A stretch of 64,000 nucleotides of DNA from Lanius collurio (GCA_020086605.1 JACBWW010000017.1:8880163-8944162), one strand, 5' to 3'; shown: positions 48,302 through 60,862, counted from the stretch's first letter. Notes: generated from the sequence alone by a model not told the origin. Translations and numbers: made by a program.

Positions 48302-48318
48302 TCATAATAATAATAATA
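48302..48318 (+). repeat. (ATA)n microsatellite
   Basis: CATAATAATAATAATAAAG holds about five trinucleotide units. Confidence 0.85.
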
Positions 48319-48656
48319 AAGCTGCAGGGTCACTCAGCTTAGCAGATGGATTCCTTCCAGCTTGGATTTCTCTGCATTCCCTGCAGAGCTGAAGCAGTGA
48401 TGGATCTGGGGGATTATGCAATGTTCATAATTGGGTTTCACAGGAGATCTGAACGGTGACAAACCCAGGCTGTGGGAAGGGAGCTCCACTGGAGACAATC
48501 AAATCCACCCATGGATCTCATGTGGGGCCTGAGGAGCCTGAGTGGCCACAGGGATCACGCAGTCTCTGCAGAAGCAGCTCTGTCTCACCCCAGAACTGCA
48601 GGAGGCTGCTCACTCCCTGGTTTTCAGCTTTGCCATGCTCCTAGACCCTACATACA

Positions 48657-48832
48657 GAATTAGAGAATGTGTAGGAATGGGAACTTCAAAGGTCATCTAC
48701 TCCTTGTCCAACCCCCTTGTCCCAATCAGGAATGTCTTCAACCAGATCAGGTTGCTCAGAGCCCCATCCAACCTGACCATGGATGTTTCCAGGGATGGGA
48801 CACCCACCACCTCTCTGGACAACCTGTGCCAA
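48657..48832 (-). mobile_element. CR1 LINE fragment
   Basis: TTCAAAGGTCATCTACTCCT, CAACCAGATCAGGTTGCTCA and GATGTTTCCAGGGATGGGAC; diverged, minus orientation. Confidence 0.8.
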
Positions 48833-50065
48833 TGAAAATCAACCAGAAAGGGAAAAAGTTGGAATCTAATGGAGATACTTTGCCTGGACAGAAATATTTA
48901 ACTGAATAAACCACCCAGGAGTTTTGCAACTTTTTTTTTTTGGGGGGGGGGAAAGGGAGGGCTTAAGAAATAGAAGAATTTCCAACTGTCCATACTGCCT
49001 GGAAAAGAGAAAGTTCCGTTTTCAAGGAATTTTACAGGAATAACATAATAAATGGTATAGAGGTGCTATAACTACTGCCTTAGAGCACAACTCAGGGGTT
49101 CATTACAATGCTGAACTAATCAATTGATGGAACTCAGTTTCACAAATTATTACCAAGGTTCAGAGGAACAGAAGGGGATGAGCAGGAATAAGAAGGGGTC
49201 AGCTATTTCACACAAAACAGGAACAGCTGGAGATTTGACAACACAAAGATGCCAGGGGTTTAAAGGTCTCTAAGCTCTTCACTCATGGGACATCACCTCA
49301 TTTACAGCCAACCAGGAGGGCAGAGAGGATGCTTTCTTTGGAAGGAATTGCTCAACTGCAAGGCTGAAAAAGGCAGTGGAAGCAAAACCATGAACACAAG
49401 AACATGTTTACCCTTGATGCCACCATCAGATGTTCTCTGCCTTCTGTTCCCTTCCCGCGTGTACCCACGCACAGACACACCTATTGACACATCCCTGGTT
49501 TTGGAGGTTTGACTGAACATTTCTCTGCTCTGGTGCACCCAAGCATTGACCAGAAACGTCAAGGGTGCCCTAAAGGAACACTTCCTACACCTCCTTTTCC
49601 TACATTTGGAAATCAGAAGCTCAGAACAAGGTGGGTCAAGTCTCCAAAAGCTGGTGAGATATCTCGAGACACAGGAGGGTCAGTTTGGTTGAGTGCACAG
49701 GGACATCTCACACCCTTCCAGCTGCACTTGGGGTTCAAACCTGGCTCCCAAGTGCCACAGGTTTTCTGCAGGACCTGTGGCTTCCAGCCCTGCTTGGGTA
49801 TCTCGGGTACCACTGGGAATCTTTGGCAGGACTGGGAGCCTTGATGTGGCCCCCTCAGCCATGTGGGATTCAGCTCCTGTGGAAGGCACATCATAGATCT
49901 GAGCCAGCCATCCCACATGTTCTGTGTGTCCAGTGGAAAGAACTGCACACAACTGGGAGACAAAGAATTTGGCCTAGTCAAGATACCAGTTTCAATTAGA
50001 AGTTAAGTCATGGAGTTAAATCCAGTTAAGTGCTGGACTCCACTGGCCATGCAAGAATAATCCTG

Positions 50066-50203
50066 TGCATCCCTGGAAGTGTTCAAGGCCAGGTTGGACA
50101 TTGGGGCTTGGAGCAGCCTGGGATAGTGGAAGGTGTCCCTGCCCATGGCAGGGATTGGAACTGGATGATCCCTTCCAACCCAAACCATTCTGGGATTCTG
50201 TGA
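50066..50203 (+). mobile_element. CR1 3'-tail fragment
   Basis: CATCCCTGGAAGTGTTCAAG, GTCCCTGCCCATGGCAGGGA and CCTTCCAACCCAAACCATTC with TGGGATTCTGTGATG. Low divergence, 138 bp. Confidence 0.9.
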
Positions 50204-50689
50204 TGCCTCAGGTGTGAGTTACTGGTAGTGCAGGTGTCCAATGGGATGAATCCCACCTTGACCTGGGGATTATTTAGTCAGGTGATAAACAAGAGGTTTG
50301 TATCCACCCGTACCAAACTCTTTGGCCAAAGATCTGGTTCTGAGCTCCAGAGACACTTGCTGAGAGGAGAAGGGGGTTGTAGTGGGGCAGAAACCCCCTC
50401 CATGGGAATCATAATAAATACAGGAGCAAAGACCCAAACCCAGCAATTCCCACTGTAGACCAAGCCAGGGACATTCTCACTAGGATACAAAACTCTGGAA
50501 TGAAGATTCAGCACCATTCCACTCACTTGCCTCCTTGTGAGGTGGTTTTCCTCAGCTGGGGCAGGGGAACTGGTGAGAGGCAGTCAGAAAAGCTTGGGAA
50601 TTCTGCTGAGCTCCTTTCCAACAACATTGTAATCTTATGGATTCATCAACATATGTAATTGCCCAGTTAGACCACCCATTAGCTCATCT

Positions 50690-50810
50690 CCTCTACACCA
50701 CTGGCCATGGCTGAATCACCTCCTCCAGGAAGGTGCCCATTCTTGATCCAGAGATATCCAGAGATGGGGAATCTACCAGTTCCCCCAGGGATGTACTGAC
50801 CCATCTTCCC
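50690..50810 (-). mobile_element. old CR1/L3-type LINE fragment
   Basis: CATTCTTGATCCAGAGATAT, CCAGAGATGGGGAATCTACC and AGTTCCCCCAGGGATGTACT recall the ancient CR1 wording 'GATGGAGAATCCACCACATCCCTTGG'. Much older than the other CR1 copies here. Confidence 0.5.
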
Positions 50811-51894
50811 TGCAGGAGCTGCTGGTGCTGCTGGAGCCAATCTCTAGTGGCAGTGGTGGCAAAGAGGTTTGTCCTGAAGGACCGTGGCTTTCCACACATG
50901 GTCCTTGCAGGTGCTAATTTTGACTCTGCTGAAATCACTGAGACCTGAATCCTGTCTAGAACAGGAAGCAAGAAGAGGAAGACTGTCAGTCCCCCGTAAT
51001 TTTTAACCTGGGTTTGGTTTACATCCTTAAAAATAATAATTAGAGGCTTCACCCTCTCCCTGCAAGTGATCATTTATTGCTTCTGCTGTAAAAATGAGTT
51101 TCTAAGTAAGGACACTGGGTCTCTCCTGGAAGTGCCAGTGCTGGGTATTCATTGTAATGAGGCTGATCTCACCAAGCAACAGGGAGTTGGTGGTGGGGAG
51201 GAGGGTAAGGTTTGGGGTTTTTAAGGAGGCTTGTGAAGGAGGATGTGGACCCTCCACCCCACACTGCTTCCCCCTCTCTCCCCACCATGCTCACCTCCTT
51301 TTCCTTTCTGAGCAGCAAACTGCCTCTGCTGCTCGTGTTATTGACACATATTTCAAACAAGCCCGTGCAAGGGACTCGAGACACATTACATTGCACATGG
51401 TGCCCCGGGCCACACATTCGCCTCCTTACACCGACAGCACGTTTTGCTTCATAAAGAATGTGCAGGCCTTCACCTGGAGCTATTTATCTGCTCTGCTCCC
51501 AAGAAAGGAGAGAGGGAGAAAGCCCCACATGCCCACGTTGGCTGTTAACCTCGAGCTCCAAACCCCGTAAGTGCCCAAACATTGACCTCTCTGGCCGTGA
51601 GATCCGGGCCACTGTCTGCTGACAGACCTGGACAGATGCCTGCAGTCCACTCCCCATCATCCTGAGCACCTGAATTTAGGAGAATTCCTTTCTGCAACCC
51701 CACTGACCCACTCACAAAGCTCCCAGCACATGCTCCATCAGGGAGCACAACCAGAGCTCCCAGACTCCTGTTATCACCCCACCCTGGAAGAGGAAGCCTA
51801 TCTGGTGATTAAAAGTTGCTGATACACACCTCTTTCCAGGATCACGGTAATCTTCCCTTGCTGTTAGCAACATTTTTCCCCCCTCTGCTTTCTC

Positions 51895-52045
51895 TAAATC
51901 TTTCCATCATTGTTATTACAATGATAATAACAATAATTATTACTATTATGCCTTGAACCCGAGTCTGAGATTAGGGCTCCCATTGTGTTAAGAGCTCCGT
52001 GGAGAAGTGTCAAGGAGATGATTCCTGCTGCAAAAAGCTCATTTT
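51895..52045 (-). repeat. ancient amniote SINE/LINE tail (second copy)
   Basis: On minus it reads GAGCTTTTTGCAGCAGGAAT, then CTCTTAACACAATGGGAGCC, then GCATAATAGTAATAATTATT. The order is the same as at 16175-16310. Confidence 0.6.
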
Positions 52046-52579
52046 CTGCATTCAGGCTGGACATGAAGGGGTGAAAGAAGCAGAGAGAAGGGGCCAGGAA
52101 TGAGGTAGGATGGGAGGCAGCAGTAAGTAGAAAATGAAGAGCAGTTAGCAGAATAGCAGGAGTCAGCACTGGTGCTTTGCCTAAGCAAACCCCGCTCCTT
52201 GTCTGTGTCCACACATGTCAAATCTCGACAAGGAGAAGGGGAATGCTCCCTTGAATTTCCCAGCTGCAGAAATGAGGGTTTTTTCTTATTTGCCACAGCA
52301 GCAGGAGAGCCTTCAGCAGCTGCTCACAAGCCATTGCATCTTCTCTGGTAGACCCCTGCTTCAAATGTGTCAAATGCTCAGAAAAAAGCCCTTTCCTCTG
52401 TGGCAAAACCAGGGTGGAGAACTTTCCACCACAAAACCCCCTGCACTACTCTTACCTTGAAAAGAAATACCTGCACTCCTGTCCTTTTGGGGGCTGGAAA
52501 GCTGCCAGGGATCCGGGGTAAGGAGTTGCTAACATCGTGCCATACTAATAATTCTTCATTTCACCCGCCTTTTTTTCTG

Positions 52580-52720
52580 TCTCTTTAGATTAGATTTGAA
52601 GTGCTGCAGGGCAGGGACTGTCTCTAGCTATGTGCACACACGGTGCTCAGGACAAGGAACCTTTCCACTTCCTTGGAACTGGCAACTGCTAAGGCACAAT
52701 AATAAATAATAGGGGAGATC
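52580..52720 (+). repeat. ancient amniote SINE/LINE tail (third copy)
   Basis: TTTAGATTAGATTTGAAGTG, GCAGGGCAGGGACTGTCTCT and AAGGCACAATAATAAATAAT. The GCAGGGACTGTCT core is the best preserved part; the middle is scrambled. Confidence 0.6.
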
Positions 52721-54254
52721 TCTAAAGGCAAGGTGCAAGATGACAACAGGATGGCTGAGATGGGCCAGGAGGGCTCTGAAAAATTTTTTTTTTAAGTTTT
52801 TTTTTGGTTTGGTAAATGATTAAAAAAATAGGTATTTTCTGGTTCTAAGGGATCAGTGCCTCTACCTGGACTGTGATACATGAGCACTGAACTACGGTGC
52901 AAGGGTAAAAGAAAAGTCTGTCCAGCCAGAGCTTGAGAAGTTTAAGGAAAGTGAATGCAATTCCCTAAGTGAACAACTTTGCTCTAACCAGAAAAAATAA
53001 ATCTAGGTGAAATCCCATGGGGTGGTTTAAAAGTCACCCATCAGCTCCCAGCACTGCTCATGAATCTCAGACTCACCCCATTCCTATGCACACTCAAAAC
53101 AACGTGAGAGTGGGAAATTGCAAATATAAATTAGGACACAGTAAGGCAGATAAGTGATAAGGAAGGCCCACAGTGGATAACCCATGGTTAGTGGTGCTAA
53201 GAACATGAGGATGACCAATAAATAATTGTTTAATGTGCTGAGAACATACAGAGATACTCACGCATGCATTTGTAGTCCCTAATAATGTATTAACCTCCTG
53301 CAGATAAACAAGGAGATAAAGGAGGAAGGGAATCTCGGATATTTCTGGATAACTGCTGTTAACATTTGTAATAAATCTCCAAGTGATGATGGAAAACAAG
53401 AGAATGCCAAATAGGTTAGGAATCCACGGCGTTGTTAAAGAGCAAATGGATAACTGTAAATCTGTTATCTGGCCCAAAAGGGAAATGGGTGATACAAGAC
53501 TGAACCCACAGAGGATGGAAAAGTTGTAATATAATTAGTGGTAGTAACCACAGTTCTATGGAAAACTAATTTTGTGTAATTTTGAAACGAGATTGTTAAA
53601 TAGAGGTGATAAAAGTGATGATGATGCAGCATTTTTAGTCAGAATATAAAGAAAAAGAGTGAATGAACAATTCAAAGTGGTCATATTCAGGAACAGCATA
53701 GTACAAAACAAATACATGGGGAATTGACAACTCTCCAGTGTCACTCTGCCAAGCAACTGCCATCAAACGAGGCTGTTTTTAACTGAGATCATCTCAGTGC
53801 TATTTAACTTCCTCACCAACAGCCCAAAAAACTCCACCACATCATTACTGGAGAAGCCTGAAGGACATGGAAACAGCGGAGGAGTGAGAGTGAGGGGCAT
53901 GGACTGGGTAGCAGCACAAAGAGAGGGGTGAGGCTGTCACCACCTAAAGCCACCTCCATGCCCCAGATGCCAAGCCAGGCTTGTGGGACTGACAGAAGTC
54001 ATGCCAAGGCTCCAAGAGGATGTGGGGAATTGGGGACTGAGGCCCAGGGTGGGATGGGGCCCAGCAAGGGAATGCTGAGCACAGCAGGGCTGGAGAGGGA
54101 GCCCAGAGAAGGAGGGAATAACCCCAGCACCCAGCTCTGGGGAGACAGCACCCAAAATGCCACAGCCAGATGAAAAAGCACTGAAAAGCTGGAGAAGGCC
54201 TGGAAAAGCAGAAAGACATCCAAATCTGAGAGGAATGATTGATTTATACCATGT

Positions 54255-54345
54255 GCTACATCACCCTTCACAGATGAGGATACTGCACATGGGACTGAAG
54301 CAAGTCACGTACAGAGATGCTTTGAACATCACCAAACTTCTGTCT
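54255..54345 (+). repeat. ancient MIR/L2-type remnant
   Basis: CACCCTTCACAGATGAGGAT, ACTGCACATGGGACTGAAGC and AAGTCACGTACAGAGATGCT preserve the order of the 'acagatggggaaactgaggc' ... 'aaggtcacacag' core. Confidence 0.5.
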
Positions 54346-55453
54346 GGTGTTCAGAACAAGAGTTTTAACCTGAATTGTTCATTGCTTTCTTGATCTTTGA
54401 CATTACAGTAGGTTCCAATTAATTCCTCTAAAGTTTAAGAGCAGAGGTCTATATGTGAACTGCAGGAATTTTAGGAAATTCCACCGGCAGCAGCTTTCCA
54501 AATGCTCTAACTCAAACAGGGGTTGTTAGACCTGACAAAGGAGCCACCAGGTGCAGCTCTCATGGTCCTAATGGTCCTGAAGATACAGTCATACCAAGAT
54601 TTCCTTGTAGGTTTCCCACCCAAGTAGTGACTCAAGCTCCTCATTGTTTTCGGGAAGGAATCTGACACGATCAGGCCCGAGACTATCCACGGCTCCAGGC
54701 CATAAAGTCCTCTATCACCCAGTGCTGTAAAATCCTCTGATCAGAGGAGCACTCCCCACAAGCCCTCAAAGGGCTGAGTACCACGTTCTGCCTCAGACAA
54801 TGGGATGTAATATATCTGCAACCATATAAATAGCGAGCTGGATGAGACTTGGATAAGATCATGGCTTTGCAATGCTGCCCCTCCTGCTTCTAACCCATCC
54901 CAGCGTTGGCTGAAACCGGGATGTGGCAAGCCTCAAAGGGATTTATGCCTTGGAATTACCAGCCTTCTCCAGCTTTACAGGAATAAGGATGTTGATTCTC
55001 ACCAGCAAATTGCTCCCACTCAGCACCGACTTTCCTCCTTGATCCTTTTGCGTCACCTTTTTGCTGAGAGCATCTAATCACTTATCAGTAAGGGTCTTCA
55101 ACTGAGGCTGTTCGGGAACACCTCAGCTGAATGGCCCTTTCATTCACTGGCCAGCAGCATCCTGCTCTGCAAAGGCTTTTGCACCCAGGACTTTCCTGCA
55201 AGTGAGACTCGACTCCCTTTGGGTCATCGCTGTGAAAGACACCCTGTGCCAGCACAAGGGGAGGAATTGCCTTGCTGCAATTCCGATGCTGCTTGCTGTG
55301 ACAGGACAGAAATGTCTCTTGGGTACCCAGAATTTGGTTGGCGCCAGAGCTCTGGGAACAGACTGAAAGGCGTGGGTTGTTTTTGGATGAATCATGTTTT
55401 TAATCATCAAACACTGCCAATCAGAACTGCAGCAGATTTTCCCCAGAAATTTT

Positions 55454-55472
55454 TTTGTGTGTGTGTGTGTGT
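55454..55472 (+). repeat. (GT)n microsatellite
   Basis: GTGTGTGTGTGTGTG inside a T-rich flank; short. Confidence 0.85.
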
Positions 55473-55749
55473 TTTACCTTAAGAATGACAATTTCAATTT
55501 CAGGCTCACAACTCTGGATTAAGCACACATAGGAACCTCATGAGCACTGAGTAACAAAAATTCCCAGCCCTCTTATTGGAGATGGAGAACCTTCAGCATA
55601 GACAGATTGGGTGGGTTATGAAACTGTCCCAATATTAGATTGGAGATAATAATCATTCCAGCGTGCACACAGATCAATTCTATCAGTAAATTACTTTAAT
55701 TAGGAGAGAAGGTGATGTAGTTATTAAGGTGTGAGCATGGGACTGTGGA

Positions 55750-55815
55750 CTGGGGGCATTTTGGTTTGCCTCAGTTTCCTACCTGTGAAGTGGGAATAAT
55801 ATCACCATTCCAATC
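55750..55815 (-). repeat. ancient MIR/L2-type remnant
   Basis: TTTGCCTCAGTTTCCTACCT followed by GTGAAGTGGGAATAATATCA is the inverse of the old SINE core. Close in wording to the MIR family. Confidence 0.6.
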
Positions 55816-56334
55816 CATGGAAACAGCCATTCCATTAGGGAATTAAGGACAAAGCTGCTGACACTTAGATGATGGATTATTAATGAATGAGCTGTATTTC
55901 AGTGATAAACTGCTGACGGATCACTGGGTGTACGTTCTTTAGAAGAACTGTCTCTGCCTACAGCCAGATATTTGTCAGTGGTAATGAAAACTTCACCTTC
56001 AAGCCACTGTGGCACCTATGAACATGATTTTGGGTGAGCAAGGGTTCACTTCTATTTCTGTTTAGGAATTTCCCCGCTTCATCCATAAATTTTCTCCTTT
56101 TAATCTTTGCAGCAACACCAAAAGCTGTTGTTTTCTACATTTCCACTCAAGTCTTGTCTGATCACTGAGGTTTTTTCAGGTTTTCCAGCTTCAACTCACT
56201 CTACTAAATAAGGCAGGTGGTGAGAAGCTGAAAGTTCCCTTTTCTCCCTCCTGGGTCAATTCCATTTGTTCCTGATTTACCCTATGCCCTGGCTGAGCCA
56301 TGGGTCAATGAGACACAAGCAAAAATGTTAGGAC

Positions 56335-56400
56335 AGGATGTCCCACGTGCTTAAACATGTGGTTAAGTGTTTGGCTCAAGCTAAGTTTTCATAAGGATTA
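56335..56400. repeat. ancient amniote interspersed repeat
   Basis: CCCACGTGCTTAAACATGTG, then GTTAAGTGTTTGGCTCAAGC; same family as the copy at 44935-45030. Confidence 0.5.
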
Positions 56401-56550
56401 GATTTAATGCAAGGAAAATGAGCAATCCCACGCATGACCCAGGTTTCCCTGTGTTAGACGCTGTCACATTGGACTCTACTCTGAAGAAATTGCAGTTCCA
56501 AGTGTTTTAAGATTTCCATAATTTAAAAACATTAAAATCTCCGAGAATTT

Positions 56551-56573
56551 TAACAAATAAATAAATAAATAAA
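56551..56573 (+). repeat. (AAAT)n microsatellite
   Basis: About five AAAT units: AACAAATAAATAAATAAAT. Confidence 0.9.
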
Positions 56574-59462
56574 CACGAACAAAAACCAACAAAACCCCTC
56601 TCAGGTAAAACTTCCAATAAATCCTTGTTCAGCCCTACTTTACCAACCCCAATTGAACTAAAGGATTTCACCCAAAACTTGTTTACTGAGGGTGTTATTT
56701 ATTCCTATCAGTTGCTAAATTGACAAAGATCTGTAGGGATGCTTTAGCAGTAGTAGACAAAACTGGGCATGCACAACGAAGCCTTGATCCATAGCCTGAC
56801 CCAAAATCTATTCCAGAGTAAGGGATTTCCAATACAAAGACCTCCAGGGAGCCTCTGCCTCCCCAGCTGGACAGAGCTGACTCGAAGGGGAACTCAAACA
56901 GAAGGACAAAACAATATCCTGAGTTAGGAAATGAGAGCAGAGAGGTGACACAGGTTGTGTCTTTGCACACTGTGTGTATTTAACGTGTTTTCACCTATTC
57001 TTTCTATTTTGGCATCTTCTTAAATGATAGCCATCAGGAAAAACCCAGGGAAAACTGTAAGTAGGAAGCCCAGATGAACCCAGGGAAGGCTCAGCCCGTG
57101 GCTGTCTAAGATTTGGTGCTCACAGAGCTGAAGACAAAAGTCCTGAGCAGATTTGCCTTCAAGAGAATCACACCAAAATGGCCCAGATTAGATCCCTGAG
57201 CCTCACACTCACTTTAAACTTTTGCATTCATCCACTCCTGCATGTGGTTTATACATTATTAGTGCCTACTTTTATCAGCTCCCCTTTAAAACCACTTGGG
57301 AGCTTCTGTTTGTGGGGTTTTTTTTAGGATATGTGGAAAGAAACCACTAGGGCAACCAAGTCAAACCTCTAATTCTTGTGAATATCGGTCCCCAGGTTGT
57401 CCTTTCTGCTATTTCTCCTCTTTTTCACAGACACAGATAAGGAATCATGGCCAGGCTGTTCCTTGGGAGAACAGGCTGTCCTCACCTGGAGCTCAGCTCC
57501 TGAAGTTTGGAAATCAAAAGGCATTTTGCCTGTTCCCTTCATTGTGTGAGCATCCTTTCAATGTGCTTTGAGTGAAATCAGTGTTTCCTAGAAAGACCTG
57601 GCCTCAGAGGGCTTTGGATTAAGTAAAACATTATCCTGGTCATGTTTTCACACCCTGAGCCCTGTGCAGAGCTGCTGGCAGCTCTTGGACACCTGGTACA
57701 GACGAGATCAACTTAGTGCGCAACCAAGATTTGGGATTTGATCAAAGTGAGGAGATAAGAATCCCAAAGGCCAACTTTATGGCTCTGTTACTGATAAGGT
57801 GGCAGAGCAGGGACTAATCAAGATACCAGCATAATTGATAATAACCTTGGAGCTTCTCAGAGCTGTTTAATGACCCAGGAATCTGGGGAATGCTGCTGCA
57901 TGGCAGAATTCCTGCCGTGTGCCTGACACAGTTCCTACCCCGGGCTGTGAGAGGAGGTATTGGGTCAATACTGAGCAAAAGGATTACTTCAGCCCCAAAA
58001 GTTGCATGCCTGAGATCTTAACTCCTCAGGCACTCCCAATCCTGGGATACCACACCACGAAGCTGAACAAAAACGTGCATTTCTCTTGGATAATTCAGCA
58101 CCTGGGAGACAATCCAAATCCACCGGGCACACACATCTAGGAGCTCGGGAGCTGTGTGTCACACCTCAGCCTGGAATCAAACAGCTTCCAGTAGCTATGG
58201 GAAAATATGCAAACAGTGACTTCCAGCTGAGACAAGTTCAGCACAGCTCGGCCAGCGGGGTGGAGGCTCCAGTTTTTGACTTGCCTAAGGGAGATACAGC
58301 CTAAGGACCACGAGGGTCCCTGTGCAATGAGCCACAAAGTCCAGCCAGGGCTGGGGCAAGGAGTGGAGAGGATCTCTGGGTGGATTTGGCTGCCAGCTGG
58401 ATGGGAAGGGTGAGATCCTGCTCCCGAGCTGGTCTCAGCTGGAAGGAACTCACCACAGACATAATTCATCCCAGCTCTGTCCTTTCTGTACAAATCCAAG
58501 CCCAAGGCATTTTGGAGCAGCACATAACGTACCATGGCAACACTGCTGGAATCCAGGGATCTCTATCAGCTCCCTGGAAGACAGGCCCTCAGGTGGGGTC
58601 AAACAGCACTCCTGGACTTTGAGAAAGTCGGGATTCAGGTCCTTAACAGCATTTAGCAGCCAGTCTGTCCCTAAAGATACCAACCCCACCTTGGCTGCGA
58701 GGACAAAACCTTTCCTCCTGCCTCCCCACTGCATTTACACAGGGATCTGATGGCAACTCCACAGCCAAGAGCGCACTGGGGTTCCATCACACTCCTGGAG
58801 ACCCCAAAAATTACTTTGCAAGTTCCATATGCCCTTCTTCCATCAGTATCTTGTCAGGTCAATAATAAACCCTGACTGTTTGCCACATAAATGCACATTT
58901 TTGGCCATTTTCTGTGAGAACCCTCTTCTTAAAACAGCAAGTCTTTGATTAAGGAACATGCTGGTTCCTTATCAGCAAGGTGCTAAAGAGAGAAGTATCA
59001 AAGTCTTTAAATAGTGTTGATCCTGAGAATCTTCTTACATCTGTTGTAGGTACAGGCCTTTCACACCCTTTAATAATAGGGAATTGAGAAATGACCACCT
59101 CACACACTGAGGGTGTGTCCAAAGGAAGGGAATGGCTGTGTCCTACTCCTCTAAGTGGCACGAGATCAATTCTTCACTTCATCCTCACTCAGGAAAATCT
59201 AAAGGAAAGTGCTGACCTGAGCTTAGGGGCTCAGACAAAGAATTATCTGTTCCCATGCACTCAGGAGCTTCTCAAAGGCTCATTTGCAACTCAGGTAGGA
59301 CCCATCACACCAAACAAAAACCACCCAAAATGTAGTTACTTAAATGCAGTCTGACCTTTCACCCAGTTCCTTCTAGATCTGGTGAGAGGAAAAGTTCTTT
59401 CAGGCAACAACTCAATCACACCTCAGTTATGACAATCAGAGTGAGAGAATTCCCATTTCTGG

Positions 59463-60475
59463 AATCACAGAATAGTTTGGGTTGGCCTTCAGAGCTCTTC
59501 TGTCCAACCCCCTGCTGTGATCAGGGACATCTTCAAGCATGTGGGTTGTTCAGAGCCCAGTCCAACCCAGCCTTGAATATTCCCAGGGATGGATTATCCA
59601 CATCTCTGGGCAACCTGGGCCAGTGTCTCACCACTCTCATCATAAAAAATGTGTTCCTTCTGTCTGATCTAATTCAACCCTCTCTTTGTTTAAAAATGTT
59701 GTCCCTTGTCCTATCTTGGCTGGTCCTGCTAAAACGTTTGTCCCCACCTTTCCTGCAAACCCCTTCAGGCACTGCAAGGGGCTCTGAGGTCTCCTGAGAC
59801 CTTCTCTTCTGCAGGCTGAGCAATGCCATCTCTCTCAGCCTGTCTCCAGCCCTCTCAGCATTTCTGTGGCCTCCTCTGGCCCTGCTCCTGTGCTGAGGGC
59901 TCCTGGGGGCAGAGCAGAGAGGAAGCATCACCTCCCTCACCTGTGGGGACACAGCCCTGGCTTTCTGGGCTGCAAGTGCACATAGCTGGGTTAAATCCAG
60001 CCTCTCACCCACCAGCAGCTCCAAGCTGAACTCCCCAGGGCTGCTCTCAACCCCTTCATCCCCAGCCTGGATTGATCCCAGGGTTTCCCTGGGTCTAGGA
60101 TCTTCCACTGACCTTGTTGAACCTCAAGAGTTTCCCAGGGGCCACCTCTGGAGCTTGTCCAGGTCCCTGTGGATGTCATCCTTTCCCCCCATCGTGCCAC
60201 CTGCACCACCCAGCTTGGTGTTGTGTGCAGAGAGTCCCCTCAATCCCACAGTCCATGTCACTGATAAAGGAATTAAACAGCACTGGACACAACACTGACC
60301 CCTGAGGGACCCTGAGGGTCACTCATCTCCACATGGACACTGAGCCATTGCCCACCACCCTCTGGATGTGACCATCCAACCAACTCCTCATCACTAAACA
60401 CACCACCCATCAAATCGATGCCTCTCCAGACTGGAGGGAAGGATGTTGTGGGCACAGAATGCAGTGACTGATCAG
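59463..60475 (-). mobile_element. CR1 LINE 3' region, longest copy (~1 kb)
   Basis: It begins with GAATCACAGAATAGTTTGGG and GTCCAACCCCCTGCTGTGAT and continues through TTGTTCAGAGCCCAGTCCAA and TCTCTTCTGCAGGCTGAGCA. Further on are GTCCAGGTCCCTGTGGATGT, GTCCATGTCACTGATAAAGG and GACCCCTGAGGGACCCTGAG. This extends into the 3' UTR and possibly the very end of the reverse-transcriptase reading frame. Frames are interrupted and no intact protein remains. The orientation is the same as WNT3A. Confidence 0.9.
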
Positions 60476-60811
60476 GTTAGAAGATGAGTTTTGTGACCAA
60501 GAGCATGAAGGAGCTCAAACCTGGTCACAGCAAATTATTGCAGTCAGTGGGAAGTTATAACTGTACAGTTTGTTATACCTGGCACACAAAGTCACAAATT
60601 GGTAATTTCACCATTTTATATCTCAACATGTGAATGTCCAAGTCCTGAGGCTGAGGCACAGATAAATGTCTACAGAGCCCACTCAGTCATATCCTGAATT
60701 CCAGCCTTTCCATGGCCTCTCCCATGCCTCTGCATTCTGCAACAGCTTCACCAAAGTCAGGGCAGCTCTGGAGATTCACACCAGCTGAAGATAAATCTTC
60801 ACTGAATTACA

Positions 60812-60862
60812 GTAAAATACCACTCACTTGGTATTTTACCAAAATAAAATTTGGTATTTTAC
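60812..60862. other. 10-bp inverted repeat with a duplicated right arm
   Basis: GTAAAATACC (60812-60821) pairs perfectly with GGTATTTTAC at 60830-60839 (8-base loop) and equally with a second copy at 60853-60862. The 13-mer TTGGTATTTTACC is a direct repeat at 60828 and 60851. Confidence 0.9.

Larger units (their letters stand above)
44061..59460. other. WNT3A: presumed WNT3A intron 1, middle part
   Basis: Non-coding sequence with CR1 pieces at 46835-47055, 47474-47840, 48657-48832, 50066-50203 and 50690-50810. Old repeat tails lie at 44935-45030, 51895-52045, 52580-52720, 54255-54345, 55750-55815 and 56335-56400. Low-complexity tracts are also present. The frame 45767-46360 minus and the frame 53094-53477 minus show no known family. 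I see nothing recognisable in 52800-54200 or 56800-59400. Confidence 0.7.

Noticed and set aside
53094..53477. 127-codon minus ORF, hydrophobic
   Set aside because: The surrounding A/T-rich sequence explains the hydrophobic codons. No homology recognised and no supporting structure.
57736..57747. TTTGATCAAAG double TCF-like palindrome, and single CTTTGAT sites at 18542, 20289, 58943 and 61773
   Set aside because: Scattered single cores occur at about the rate expected by chance in 64 kb, with no clustering near the exons.
58450..58734. Minus ORF ending ...SWDELCLW beside a GTGAGT donor (58459 region), same phase as exon 1 would need
   Set aside because: The peptide has no resemblance to a WNT signal peptide and nothing else supports a gene. 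Judged chance.
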